Assembly: GCF_013362815.1 (NCBI RefSeq)
Contig: NZ_JABFVK010000013.1
Span: 496,001-560,000 of the forward strand
Direction: 5' to 3'
DNA length: 64,000 nt
From: Hamadaea sp.
Lineage (GTDB): Bacteria > Actinomycetota > Actinomycetes > Mycobacteriales > Micromonosporaceae
Shown: positions 25,973 through 34,625 of the stretch, piece by piece
How positions within the stretch are numbered: position 1 is the first letter of the stretch
Layout of the letters: every line of letters starts with the position of its first letter
Notes under the pieces: model-generated
Told to the model about the DNA's origin: nothing
The model's input: only the letters and a program-made list of their open reading frames with translations
Databases searched by the model: none
Program-made: the position numbers and the translations under genes

Positions 25973-25986
25973 TTGCAACGTTGCAA
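25973..25986. promoter_or_regulatory. LacI-type operator O2 (perfect palindrome)
   Basis: TTGCAACGTTGCAA is a perfect 14-bp palindrome with the central CG typical of LacI-family sites. It is 75 nt upstream of the substrate-binding protein ATG at 26062. Confidence 0.85.
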
Positions 25987-26061
25987 ACTTGCTCGACCTG
26001 GCAAGCTAGCCCCCTCGACAGCACGGAGTACGCCCAGCTCCGGCCCGCCCCAAGGGATTGA

Positions 26062-27438
26062 ATGATCATGAAGGATGACCGTCTTCTCTCGCGCCGCACG
26101 ATGTTGCGGGGCATAGGTGCGGCCGCGCTCGCCGGTGGCACCGTCGGCGGTGCGGCCGCCCTCGCCGGGTGCGCCCCGTCCGCCAGCACCAACCAGCAGC
26201 CGCTGGGTACGCCGAGCTTCTCCGCCCCGCCCGCCGGCGAAGTGACGATCTGGGACCGCTCCGGCGACCTGTACAAGGTGTTCGACAAGGCGATCGCGTC
26301 GTTCACGGCGAAGTACCCCCAGGTCAAGGTCAATCACCTGGCCGTCGACATCAACGCCAAGCTGCCCAGCACGCTGATCTCCGGAGCCGAAGTGCCCGAC
26401 GGCGCGTTCTACGACGACGCCCTCATCCCCGGCATCGCACCGCAGCTGTTCGACCTCAGTACGCTCATCGAGCCCTACAAGAAGGACATCGCGCCGTACA
26501 AGCTGGGCGTGGTCACGGTCGAGGGCCGGGTGGTGGCCGTGCCGTGGGACCTCGACCCGGGTCTGCTGTTCTACCGGGCCGACCTCGTCGAGCAGGCGGG
26601 CGTCGACCCCGCGAAGATCGCCACCTACGACGATCTGCTCGCCGCCGCGCGGACGGTGAAGGGCAAGTTCCCGGCGAGCAAGCCGCTCCACCTCGAGGCG
26701 AACGAGTACCTGAGTCAGCTCTGGCTGGACATGTTCGTCAACCAACAGGGTGCGGCCATTGTGGACAGCGCGGGGAAGCTGGCGGTGGACACGACGCCTT
26801 ACCGAACCGCGTTGACCTGGCTGGACAAGGTACGCGCCGAAGATCTCGGGACGCTCGCGAAATACTTCGAGCCGACCGACGTCAACACCCTCGACAACGG
26901 TACGCAGGTCTTCGTGCCGTGGGCGCAATGGTTCGTCTTCGGCCCGCAACAGCTGCTCAAGCAGACCAAGGGCAAGTGGCGGGCGACCGCGTTGCCCGCT
27001 TGGCAGGCCGGTGGCGCCCGCGGCGGCGTCATGGGCGGCTCGTCGTTCGTGATCCCCGCCAAGGCCAAGAACCCGCAGCTCGCCTGGCTGCTGTACGAGC
27101 ACTTGACGTTCAGCAAGACGGGGTACACCGCCGTCTACGGGCCCAACGACGTCTACCCGGGTGGCATCAACACCTCGGTGCCGTCGTACCTGCCGGCGCT
27201 GTCGGGCGAGGCGTTGTTCAAGCCGGTCGCCGAGCTCGGCGGGCAGGACCTCTGGAAGGTCGCGACCGACGCCGCCAAGCAGGTGCCCGGCGGCTACACG
27301 ATCCCGGTCTGGTGGGGCAAGGCGGTCGACTACCTCGGCGTCAACCTGCAGCGCATGCTCAACGGGCAGATGAGCCCGGACGACGTGCTCTCCACGTCGG
27401 CCCAGCAGATCCAGAAGAACCTCGTCGACCGCCCATGA
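26062..27438 (+). CDS. Sugar ABC transporter substrate-binding lipoprotein
   Basis: 458 residues (an ATG two codons later is also possible). The signal has a Tat-like SRRTMLRG followed by a hydrophobic stretch and the lipobox LAGC, so it is probably Tat-exported and lipid-anchored. The mature chain is a family 1 sugar-binding protein (EVTIWDRSGDLYKVFDKAIASF; VVAVPWDLDPGLLFYRADL; GGSSFVIPAKAKNPQLAWLL). It captures an oligosaccharide or monosaccharide outside the cell; specificity is unknown. It begins an operon with two permeases and no dedicated ATPase; such systems commonly share a MsiK-type ATPase. Two LacI operators lie upstream. Confidence 0.92.
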   Translation: MIMKDDRLLSRRTMLRGIGAAALAGGTVGGAAALAGCAPSASTNQQPLGTPSFSAPPAGEVTIWDRSGDLYKVFDKAIASFTAKYPQVKVNHLAVDINAKLPSTLISGAEVPDGAFYDDALIPGIAPQLFDLSTLIEPYKKDIAPYKLGVVTVEGRVVAVPWDLDPGLLFYRADLVEQAGVDPAKIATYDDLLAAARTVKGKFPASKPLHLEANEYLSQLWLDMFVNQQGAAIVDSAGKLAVDTTPYRTALTWLDKVRAEDLGTLAKYFEPTDVNTLDNGTQVFVPWAQWFVFGPQQLLKQTKGKWRATALPAWQAGGARGGVMGGSSFVIPAKAKNPQLAWLLYEHLTFSKTGYTAVYGPNDVYPGGINTSVPSYLPALSGEALFKPVAELGGQDLWKVATDAAKQVPGGYTIPVWWGKAVDYLGVNLQRMLNGQMSPDDVLSTSAQQIQKNLVDRP

Positions 27439-28307
27439 ACATGCGCCGCCGGCGTCGAGTGCCGCTCGCGCCGTACCTGTTCGTGCTGCCGTTCCTGGCG
27501 ATCTTCGTCGGGTTCGCGCTCTATCCGATGGGCTTCGCGCTGCGCCTGAGCTTCACGAACTGGCGCGGCGCGGGCCTGCTGGAATCGGTCGGCCTGGCCA
27601 ACTACCGCTACCTGTTGACCAGCGAGGACTTCTGGGGTTCGCTGGGCGTCTCGGCGGTGCTGTGGCTGCTCGTGGTTCCGCTGCAGGTCGTGCTGGCGCT
27701 GGCGATCGCGGTCGCGCTCAACCGCGCCCGGCTGCGCGGGCTGTTCATCGGGGCGCTGGTCGCGCCGTTCGTCACCCCGCTCGTGGCGATGTCGCAGGTC
27801 TGGATCGTGTTGTTCGACAAGGACTTCGGCGCGGTCAACAGCGCGCTCACGGCCGCGGGACTCCCGGCCGTGGGCTGGCTCACCGACCCCACCTGGGCCA
27901 AGCCCACGCTCGCGCTGCTCGTCCTCTGGAGAACCACAGGGTACGCCGTCGTGCTGCTCCTGGCCGGGTTGCAATCGATACCACCGGAGGTCTACGAGGC
28001 GGCTCGCCTGGACGGGGCCGGGGCATGGACCCAGTTCTGGCGGGTCACCCTCCCGCTGGCGATGCGCACGATCAGCTTCTACGTCGTCATCGCCACGCTG
28101 ACGGTGTTCCAGCTGTTCGCCGAGCCGTACGTGGTCACCGACGGCGGCCCGTTCAACAGCACCCGCACCGCCGGGCTCTACCTCTACGGCCACATCACGA
28201 ACTCCGACCTGGGGCTTGGCGCGGCCAACTCGTTCCTGCTGGTGATCCTGGTCTTCGGCCTGTCGCTGGCGTCCATCCGCATCCTGCGCCCCCGGGAGGA
28301 CTCGTGA
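27435..28307 (+). CDS. Sugar ABC transporter permease, MalF/UgpA-like
   Basis: 290 residues with six membrane helices and the EAA loop EVYEAARLDGAGAWTQFWRVTLP. The start overlaps the stop of the binding-protein gene (ATGA). PYLFVLPFLAIFVGFALYP near the N-terminus is typical of the MalF/UgpA class. It pairs with the permease encoded next to form the channel. Confidence 0.93.
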   Translation: MNMRRRRRVPLAPYLFVLPFLAIFVGFALYPMGFALRLSFTNWRGAGLLESVGLANYRYLLTSEDFWGSLGVSAVLWLLVVPLQVVLALAIAVALNRARLRGLFIGALVAPFVTPLVAMSQVWIVLFDKDFGAVNSALTAAGLPAVGWLTDPTWAKPTLALLVLWRTTGYAVVLLLAGLQSIPPEVYEAARLDGAGAWTQFWRVTLPLAMRTISFYVVIATLTVFQLFAEPYVVTDGGPFNSTRTAGLYLYGHITNSDLGLGAANSFLLVILVFGLSLASIRILRPREDS

Positions 28308-29149
28308 AACGACTGGGGAGTGCCGGCCGGTACGCGTTTCTCGTCGTCGCCGCGCTGGCGAGCCTGGCGCCCTTGCTGTGGATGGTCGCGTCGGCGTTCA
28401 AGCCGGGGGCGAGCATCATCACCGACCCGTTCACCTTCGATCCGCGTACGGCGACGCTGGGCAACTTCCGGGAGATGCTCGACACCGTCCCGATCGGGGT
28501 GGGGTTCCGCAACACCGCGATCGTCGTGGCGGTCAAGGGCGCGATCACGATGCTGTTCTGCCCGCTGGCCGGGTTCGCCTTCGCCAAGTACTCGTTCCCA
28601 GGCAAGCGGCTGTTGTTCGGCGCGGTCCTGATCACCCTGATGCTGCCCACGCTCGTCCTGCTGGTGCCGTTGCTGTTGCAGATGAGCGAACTCGGCTGGG
28701 TCAACACCTTCTCGGCGCTGATCCTGCCGGGCGCGGTCGACGCCTTCGGGGTGTTCTGGATGCGGCAGGTCATCGCGGCGATCCCCGACGACCTGCTCGA
28801 CGCGGCCCGCATCGACGGCTGCGGCGATCTGCGGCTGTTCGGGTCGATCGTGCTGCCGGTCATCCGGCCCGGGCTGGCGGCGCTCGGCGTACTGACCTTC
28901 ATCAACATCTACAACGACTTCGTCTGGCCCGTCGTGGCCGTCAACGACCAGCAGCACCAGACCCTGCAAGTCATGCTCGCCACCCTCGGCCAGAGCATCA
29001 CCAGCCATCAGCTCGGCGCGGACTGGGCCAGTGTCTGGGGCCAACTGCTGGCCGCCAGCACGCTCGCCGCCCTGCCCGTGTTCGTGATCTTCATCGTCCT
29101 GCAACGCCAGCTCATCAAGGGCGTCATGGCCGGCAGCCTCAAAGGCTGA
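28304..29149 (+). CDS. Sugar ABC transporter permease, MalG/UgpE-like
   Basis: 281 residues from a GTG overlapping the previous stop, with GGGAGGA 5 nt upstream. Six membrane helices, the MalG-type NTAIVVAVKGAITMLFCPLAGFAFAKY region and an EAA loop (DDLLDAARIDGCGDLRLFGSIVLP). The C-terminus RQLIKGVMAGSLKG is typical for this class. It completes the transporter with the gene at 27435. Confidence 0.93.
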   Translation: MKRLGSAGRYAFLVVAALASLAPLLWMVASAFKPGASIITDPFTFDPRTATLGNFREMLDTVPIGVGFRNTAIVVAVKGAITMLFCPLAGFAFAKYSFPGKRLLFGAVLITLMLPTLVLLVPLLLQMSELGWVNTFSALILPGAVDAFGVFWMRQVIAAIPDDLLDAARIDGCGDLRLFGSIVLPVIRPGLAALGVLTFINIYNDFVWPVVAVNDQQHQTLQVMLATLGQSITSHQLGADWASVWGQLLAASTLAALPVFVIFIVLQRQLIKGVMAGSLKG

Positions 29150-29211
29150 CGCCGCCGGCACTGCACAGCCCGCACAAACGATCCGCCCGCAACGCACCTG
29201 GGAGTCCACTC

Positions 29212-31239
29212 GTGACCACGCCTCGCCCCGAGTACCCGCGACCGCACTTCGACCGTTCAGCCGCCTGGCTGAGCCTCAACGGGACCTGGGACTTCTCCGA
29301 AGAACCATCGGCCGACTCGCAGGCCGATTGGGGGACCGTCATCGTGCCGTTCCCGTGGGAGCACCCGGCTTCCGGCGTCGGGCGGCACTGGCAATCCGTC
29401 GGCTGGTACCGGCGGGAGATCCGCCGCCCGGCCGAGTGGGCCGGTCAGCGTACGATCCTGCACTTCGGCGCGGTCCATCATCGGGCCGAGGTGTGGGTCA
29501 ACGACGTGCCGGTGGTCTCGCACGAAGGCGGCTATCTGCCGTTCGAGGCGGACATCACCGACGCGCTCGACACGGCGGGTGCCGGAGTTCTCGTCGTACG
29601 CGTCGAGGCCCCGGTCGACAAGCTCCGGATTCCCCACGGCAAGCAGCGCAGTCTGCCCGCCGACGACTACGACGGGTGCGCCTTCGGCGCGTCCAGCGGC
29701 ATCTGGCAGCCGGTCTGGCTGGAGCCCCGCCCGGCGACCCACCTGGTGCGGCTGGATCTGACGCCCACCCCGGACCTCGACGGCATCGAGGTCATCCTCG
29801 CCCTAGCCGGTCCGGAGGCCGACGCCGCCACCATCACGCTCGCCTGGGCGGACCAGACGGTCACCGTCGACGATCCGGCGAGTCCGATCACCCTGCCGAT
29901 CGCGGAGCCTCGCTTGTGGACGGTCGAGGATCCGCACCTGTATTTCGTCACGGCCACGGTCACCAGTCCATCCGGTGTGGACACCGTGACGGCGTACGCG
30001 GGTCTGCGGAGCGTCGGCTGGCACGACCGGCTGCTGCATCTCAACGGCGTACCGGTGTTCCTGCGGGGCGTGCTCGACCAGGGCTTCTGGCCGGAGGGCG
30101 GGCACACCGCCCCCGACGACGACGCCTTCCGGCGCGATTTGGAACTGGCCAAGGCGGCCGGCTTCAACCTGGTCCGCAAGCACCTCAAGGCCGAAGATCC
30201 CCGCTGGCTCTACTGGGCCGACCGGCTCGGCGTACTGGTCTGGGCCGAACCGGCCTCCACCGGGCGGTTCCACGCTGACGCGGTCGCCGCCTTCGAAGAC
30301 GGCCTCACCGGGATGATCCGCCGGGACCGGAACCACCCGAGCATCGTCATCTGGGGCGCGTACAACGAGGAATGGGGCCTCGACTGGGACGTGCCGGGCG
30401 ACACCGCCAAACAAGACGCGGTGCGCCGCGCGTACAAGCTGGTGAAAGACCTGGACCTGACGCGGCCGGTAGTGGACAACTCGGGCTGGACCCACGTCGA
30501 GACCGATCTGGTCGACTGGCATTACTACGACGACGACGCGGTGTCGTGGGCGCGGACACTGACCCGGCTGGTGTCGGGCGCGGACCCGGGTTTCCCGGTA
30601 CGCCTCGGCCCGGACCACGTCGTGACGAAGCTGATCAACGTGCCGGGATTCGACGAGAGCGGCCGCCCGTGGCTCAACGGCGAGTACGGCGGCGGCGCGA
30701 CCAGTGTGGAGCGTGGCTGGCACCAGCGCTGGCAGACGCAGGAGCTGCGGCGGCACGAGCGCGTCGCCGGATACATCTACACCGAGCTCTACGACATCGA
30801 GCACGAGACGGTCGGGGTCTACACCTATGACCGGCGCACCAAGGACCTGGGCGGCGTCGACCCGGCCGACGTCCACGCCGACACGGTGCTGATCGCCGAC
30901 GTCGAACCGCAACGCCCTGGCCGCGATCTCGTCGTTGCCGGGCCGACCCAGATCGCCGTACGCGTCTCGCACCACGGCGGCGAAGCGGTCGACGGGACGC
31001 TGCGGCTGGCCTGGACCCCGCGCTTCGGTGACGCTCCCGCGCCCGGATCGCCCGCCTGGCAAACCACCGGTACCTCCACGCACGTCAAGCCGTACCAGCT
31101 GAGCGAGCCGGTCACAGTCCTCGTGAACCTGCCCGACGGCTGGGCCGACGGCCGCCTGCACCTGCTCTTCGAGGCGGCCGGTCGCACCGCCGCCCGGACC
31201 GCGATCGACGTCGTCGTCGACTCGGCCCCGGCGGACTGA
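29212..31239 (+). CDS. Glycoside hydrolase family 2 enzyme
   Basis: 675 residues from a GTG with GGGAG about 8 nt upstream. The order is a GH2 sugar-binding jelly roll (about 5-170; RTILHFGAVHHRAEVWVN), an immunoglobulin-like domain (about 175-270), and the TIM barrel (about 275-570). The acid/base is Glu386 in YNEEWG after NHPSIVIWGA, and the likely nucleophile is Glu491 in WLNGEYGG. There is no signal peptide, so it is cytoplasmic and probably acts on imported oligosaccharides. Beta-galactosidase, beta-glucuronidase and other GH2 activities cannot be separated by eye. It follows the sugar ABC operon by 62 nt and may be co-transcribed. Confidence 0.9.
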   Translation: MTTPRPEYPRPHFDRSAAWLSLNGTWDFSEEPSADSQADWGTVIVPFPWEHPASGVGRHWQSVGWYRREIRRPAEWAGQRTILHFGAVHHRAEVWVNDVPVVSHEGGYLPFEADITDALDTAGAGVLVVRVEAPVDKLRIPHGKQRSLPADDYDGCAFGASSGIWQPVWLEPRPATHLVRLDLTPTPDLDGIEVILALAGPEADAATITLAWADQTVTVDDPASPITLPIAEPRLWTVEDPHLYFVTATVTSPSGVDTVTAYAGLRSVGWHDRLLHLNGVPVFLRGVLDQGFWPEGGHTAPDDDAFRRDLELAKAAGFNLVRKHLKAEDPRWLYWADRLGVLVWAEPASTGRFHADAVAAFEDGLTGMIRRDRNHPSIVIWGAYNEEWGLDWDVPGDTAKQDAVRRAYKLVKDLDLTRPVVDNSGWTHVETDLVDWHYYDDDAVSWARTLTRLVSGADPGFPVRLGPDHVVTKLINVPGFDESGRPWLNGEYGGGATSVERGWHQRWQTQELRRHERVAGYIYTELYDIEHETVGVYTYDRRTKDLGGVDPADVHADTVLIADVEPQRPGRDLVVAGPTQIAVRVSHHGGEAVDGTLRLAWTPRFGDAPAPGSPAWQTTGTSTHVKPYQLSEPVTVLVNLPDGWADGRLHLLFEAAGRTAARTAIDVVVDSAPAD

Positions 31240-31272
31240 ACCCCGTCCCCATCGACGTGAGGAGCACGCCTG

Positions 31273-33321
31273 ATGTCTGTCCGCATCGGACGGATCGGGC
31301 TCGCCGTCGCGATGGTTCTCGCCACGCTCGCCGTGGCGGGAACCATCGGCGCGACCCGATCCGCACCCGCCTTCGCCGCCCCGGCGGGGCAGGTGCTGTA
31401 CGCGCCCAACCTCACCACCTATCCGCAGGGCGACGCGAGCTACCCGCGCGCCGTCCGCCTCGACCACGACGGCAGCTCCGGCGCCACCATGCTGGCCACG
31501 TTCGCCCGCCGCAACCACGGCGGCCCGACGACGCTGCCGATCTACCGCAGCACCGACGGCGGTCAGAGTTGGACCGCCGCACCGATCTCCAGCATCTCCT
31601 CGCACACCGCGGGCTGGTCCATCGAAGCCCCCGTGCTCTACGAGGTACCCCGCACCGTCACCGGACTGAACGCCGGTGACCTGCTCGCCGCCGGGACCGC
31701 CTGGGTGCCCGGTAACTACACGACGCAGAAGATCGAGGTCTTCAAGAGCACCGACCATGGGCTGACCTGGCAGTACCTGTCGAACTGCACGCAGACCAGC
31801 GGCCTTCCGAACACCTGGGGCCACGGCATCTGGGAGCCGTGGTTCCTGCTCACCCCGAGCAACACGCTGGCCTGCTTCATCTCCGACGAGCGTCCGGCCA
31901 ATACGGCGACGAACAACCAGATCATCGGGCACTACACGTCGACGAACGGCGGTGCATCCTGGAGCGGCTCGATCACGCAGGACGTGGCGCTCGCCGACAA
32001 CCTCGCCCGGCCCGGCATGTCCATCGTCGTCCCACTGCCCAACGGGACGTTCCTGATGGCGTACGAGTTGTGCCGGGACGCGACCGATCCCGACCACGCC
32101 TGCGAGGTCTACGTCAAGACGAGCAGCGACGGGCTGTCGTGGAATCCGTCCAGCGCGGGAACGCTGGTGCAGACCACCGACGGCCGGGAGTTGCTGCACA
32201 CGCCGTACGTGACGTGGGTGCCGGGCGGCGGGTCCAACGGAACCCTGCTGCTCTCCGGTCAACGGGTCGTCGCCGGGCCGACCGGCGACAAGACCGTCCT
32301 GGTCGAGTCGGGCACCGTGCTGTTCGCCAACACGAACCTCGGCGTCGGGGCGTGGCACGAGATCGAAGCGCCGGTGGCGATCAACCCCACCGGCGGGTAC
32401 GCAGCGGGCGTGCCGTCGTGTCCCGGGTACAGTTCCCCGATCGTCGGCCGGGCGGACGGCACCTCGGTGCTGTACCTGGCGGCGACGCAGCTCACCGGCA
32501 ACCAGTGTCAGGTCCGGTTCGGCACCGGTACGCTCGGCGGCCCGGTCGGGCAGATCACCGGCCCGGCAGGCTACGGCAAGTGCGTGGACGTCGACACCAA
32601 CACCGCCGTCAACGGCAACAAGGTGCAGCTGTGGGACTGCGGGATCGCCACCGGCCAACGCTGGTCGATCCGGGCCGACGGCACCGTTCGCGCGTACGGC
32701 AAGTGCCTGGACATCAACGGCAACGGCACCGCCGCCGGGACCAAGGTCATCCTCTGGGAGTGCAACGGCGTCGGCGGCCAGCAGTGGCGACCGCAGGCCA
32801 ACGGGTCGCTGCTGAATCCGCAGTCCGGCCGTTGCCTCGACAGCCCGGCGGGCTCCACCTCCAACGGCGCGTGGCTGCAGATCTGGGACTGCAACGGTCT
32901 CTACCCGCAGGTTTGGAACCTCCCCGGCTATCCGACCGGGCCGATCGGCGGCCCCGACACCGCCGGCAAGTGCGTCGACGTCGACACCAACACCCCCGTG
33001 AGCGGGAACAAGGTGCAGCTGTGGACGTGCAGCGGCGTACCGGGGCAGCAGTGGGAGATGCGGGCCGACGGCACGGCCCGCTCGTTCGGCAAGTGCCTGG
33101 ACGTCGTCGGCAACGTGACGGCCAACGGCAGCAAGGTCCAGTTGTGGGACTGCAACGGCGTCGGCGGCCAGCAATGGGTGCCGCAGGCGAACGGGTCGCT
33201 GCTGAATCCGCAGTCCGGACGCTGCCTCGACAGCCCGAACGGGTCGACCGCCGACGCCGCTTGGCTCCAGATCTGGGATTGCAACGGGACCGCGGCGCAA
33301 CGCTGGAAGGTGCCGGTCTAG
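31273..33321 (+). CDS. Secreted sialidase-fold (GH93-like) glycosidase with two ricin B lectin domains
   Basis: 682 residues. Signal peptide (about 1-36, ending APAFAAPA). The catalytic part (about 40-410) has Asp-boxes STDGGQSW, STDHGLTW and STNGGASW and the motifs SYPRAVRLDHDG, GIWEPWFLL and RPGMSIVVPLPNGTFLMAYE. These recall GH93 exo-arabinanases more than true sialidases: I see no FRIP motif. Two ricin-type lectin domains (about 425-545 and 560-682) each carry three Q-x-W repeats (QRW, QQW, QVW; QQW, QQW, QRW) and paired Cys, for carbohydrate binding. It probably releases sugars for the transporter upstream. Arabinan as substrate is inference. Confidence 0.85.
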   Translation: MSVRIGRIGLAVAMVLATLAVAGTIGATRSAPAFAAPAGQVLYAPNLTTYPQGDASYPRAVRLDHDGSSGATMLATFARRNHGGPTTLPIYRSTDGGQSWTAAPISSISSHTAGWSIEAPVLYEVPRTVTGLNAGDLLAAGTAWVPGNYTTQKIEVFKSTDHGLTWQYLSNCTQTSGLPNTWGHGIWEPWFLLTPSNTLACFISDERPANTATNNQIIGHYTSTNGGASWSGSITQDVALADNLARPGMSIVVPLPNGTFLMAYELCRDATDPDHACEVYVKTSSDGLSWNPSSAGTLVQTTDGRELLHTPYVTWVPGGGSNGTLLLSGQRVVAGPTGDKTVLVESGTVLFANTNLGVGAWHEIEAPVAINPTGGYAAGVPSCPGYSSPIVGRADGTSVLYLAATQLTGNQCQVRFGTGTLGGPVGQITGPAGYGKCVDVDTNTAVNGNKVQLWDCGIATGQRWSIRADGTVRAYGKCLDINGNGTAAGTKVILWECNGVGGQQWRPQANGSLLNPQSGRCLDSPAGSTSNGAWLQIWDCNGLYPQVWNLPGYPTGPIGGPDTAGKCVDVDTNTPVSGNKVQLWTCSGVPGQQWEMRADGTARSFGKCLDVVGNVTANGSKVQLWDCNGVGGQQWVPQANGSLLNPQSGRCLDSPNGSTADAAWLQIWDCNGTAAQRWKVPV

Positions 33322-33334
33322 CCCCGTCTCCTCG

Positions 33335-33370
33335 GGATCGCCGGGCCGCGCTTGCGCAGCCCGGCGATCC
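33335..33370 (+). terminator. 12-bp stem-loop after the secreted glycosidase gene
   Basis: GGATCGCCGGGC (33335-33346) and GCCCGGCGATCC (33359-33370) pair perfectly around a 12-nt loop, starting 13 nt past the stop codon. No U tract follows. It is a likely intrinsic-type terminator for the carbohydrate locus. Confidence 0.65.
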
Positions 33371-33442
33371 GCTTGTGGTGGCCCGCCCGCTTGTGGTGGC
33401 CCGCCCGCTGGTGGTGGCCCGCCCGCTTGTGGTGGCCAGCCG
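33371..33442. repeat. Four tandem copies of an 18-bp repeat
   Basis: GCTTGTGGTGGCCCGCCC occurs at 33371 and 33389, with a one-base variant at 33407 and a slightly diverged copy at 33425. The array directly follows the terminator hairpin and ends 22 nt before the kinase start, so it lies in or just above that gene's promoter. Confidence 0.9.
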
Positions 33443-33452
33443 ACGCGCGCCG

Positions 33453-33458
33453 TATGGT
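33453..33458 (+). promoter_or_regulatory. -10 box of a probably leaderless kinase transcript
   Basis: TATGGT (TANNNT) ends 6 nt before the GTG at 33465, the spacing of leaderless actinobacterial promoters, and no Shine-Dalgarno sequence is present. Confidence 0.5.
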
Positions 33459-33464
33459 CGACTC

Positions 33465-34625
33465 GTGGTGACGCCGTCCACCTTCGACGACTCGCTGCGC
33501 CGGGAGGAACCGGTGCTGCGCTGGCTCCGGCTCCTGGTGCCGGCGGTGCTGCTCGTCGTCGTCTGGACCGTCGCCGCCGCCATGCCGAGACTGGGCCTCA
33601 ACCTGACGGGCCTGGCGTTCGTGGTTCTCGTCGCCGGGAGCGTGGGCGTCGTGGCGACCCTCTGGCGGCCGAAGCCGGTCCCGCTCGTGTTCGTGGTCGC
33701 ACTGCTGGCCGCCTCGGTCACCCTGACGTGGCTGCACGCGGGAGTGGCGATCGCCGGGATCTTCGTCGGGATCTCGATGCTGGGACCTCGCCTGCGCGGT
33801 CGCACCCCGGCGCTGCTCGCCGTCCTCGGGCTCGTCTGTCTCGGTCTGCTCGCGACGACCGTCCTGCACCGCTCGATCGCCGAAGGAGTGCTCAACGCGG
33901 TCTTGATCGGCGCGTTCTACGGCATGTTCTTCCTCGCATTGCGGCTCAACGAGGCGAACCGGCGCTCCGCGCGGCTCCTCGCCGAGCTGGAGAGCAGCCG
34001 AGCCGGTGAGGCACGCGCGGCCGGGCTGGCCGAACGCCAGCGCCTCGCCCGCGAGATGCACGACGTGCTGGCCCATTCGCTGTCCGGCCTCATCCTGCAG
34101 CTCGAAGGCGCGCGGATGCTGGCCGCCGGGGACCCCGCCGATCCGCGTCTGCCGCAGGCGGTCGACCGGGCGCATCACCTGGCGAAGTCCGGGCTCGACG
34201 AGGCTCGCCGGGCGATCGGGATGCTGCGCGGTGACGAACTGCCGGGCCCGGAGGGGCTCGCCGGGCTCGCCGCCGGATTCACCGAGGCGTACGGGATTCC
34301 TTGTCAGTACACCGTTTCCGGGCAGGCCCGTCCGCTCGGCACGGAGGCGAGAGTCGCCGTGTACCGGGTCGCCCAGGAGTCGCTGACGAACATCACCCGG
34401 CATGCCCGCCCGGAGCGGGTCGCCATCACGTTGACGTACGAGGAGACGTCGGCGCGGCTCGTAGTCGAGGACGTCGGCTCGCCACCACCGGCTGACGCAC
34501 AACCCCGTCCGGGGGAGGGCTACGGCCTCACCGGGATGCGAGAACGAGCCGAACTTCTCGGCGGCTCGCTGACGGCCGGGTCGACGCCGGCGGGCTTCCG
34601 GGTCGAACTAGGGGTGCCCGCATGA
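33465..34625 (+). CDS. NarL-family sensor histidine kinase
   Basis: 386 residues from a GTG at 33465 (a second GTG follows directly). Five or six N-terminal membrane helices (about 20-165) with short loops, a coiled linker, then HisKA_3 with the phospho-His in REMHDVLAHSLSGL. The ATPase domain has VAQESLTNITRHA (N box) and GYGLTGMRERAELLGG (G2 region). With such short loops it probably senses something in or at the membrane. The response regulator follows with an ATGA overlap. Targets are not visible from the sequence. Confidence 0.9.
   Translation: MVTPSTFDDSLRREEPVLRWLRLLVPAVLLVVVWTVAAAMPRLGLNLTGLAFVVLVAGSVGVVATLWRPKPVPLVFVVALLAASVTLTWLHAGVAIAGIFVGISMLGPRLRGRTPALLAVLGLVCLGLLATTVLHRSIAEGVLNAVLIGAFYGMFFLALRLNEANRRSARLLAELESSRAGEARAAGLAERQRLAREMHDVLAHSLSGLILQLEGARMLAAGDPADPRLPQAVDRAHHLAKSGLDEARRAIGMLRGDELPGPEGLAGLAAGFTEAYGIPCQYTVSGQARPLGTEARVAVYRVAQESLTNITRHARPERVAITLTYEETSARLVVEDVGSPPPADAQPRPGEGYGLTGMRERAELLGGSLTAGSTPAGFRVELGVPA

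Noticed and set aside
29803-33300. A 1165-codon open frame on the minus strand across the GH2 and lectin-glycosidase genes
   Set aside because: It is the antisense shadow of two clear genes in very GC-rich DNA. Its translation is low-complexity (Arg, Asp, Gly, Val rich) with no motif, while the plus strand encodes full catalytic domains.
31273-33321. Annotation of the secreted enzyme as a true sialidase
   Set aside because: Asp-boxes are present but they occur across several glycosidase families. I see no FRIP arginine motif, and other motifs fit GH93-like enzymes better.
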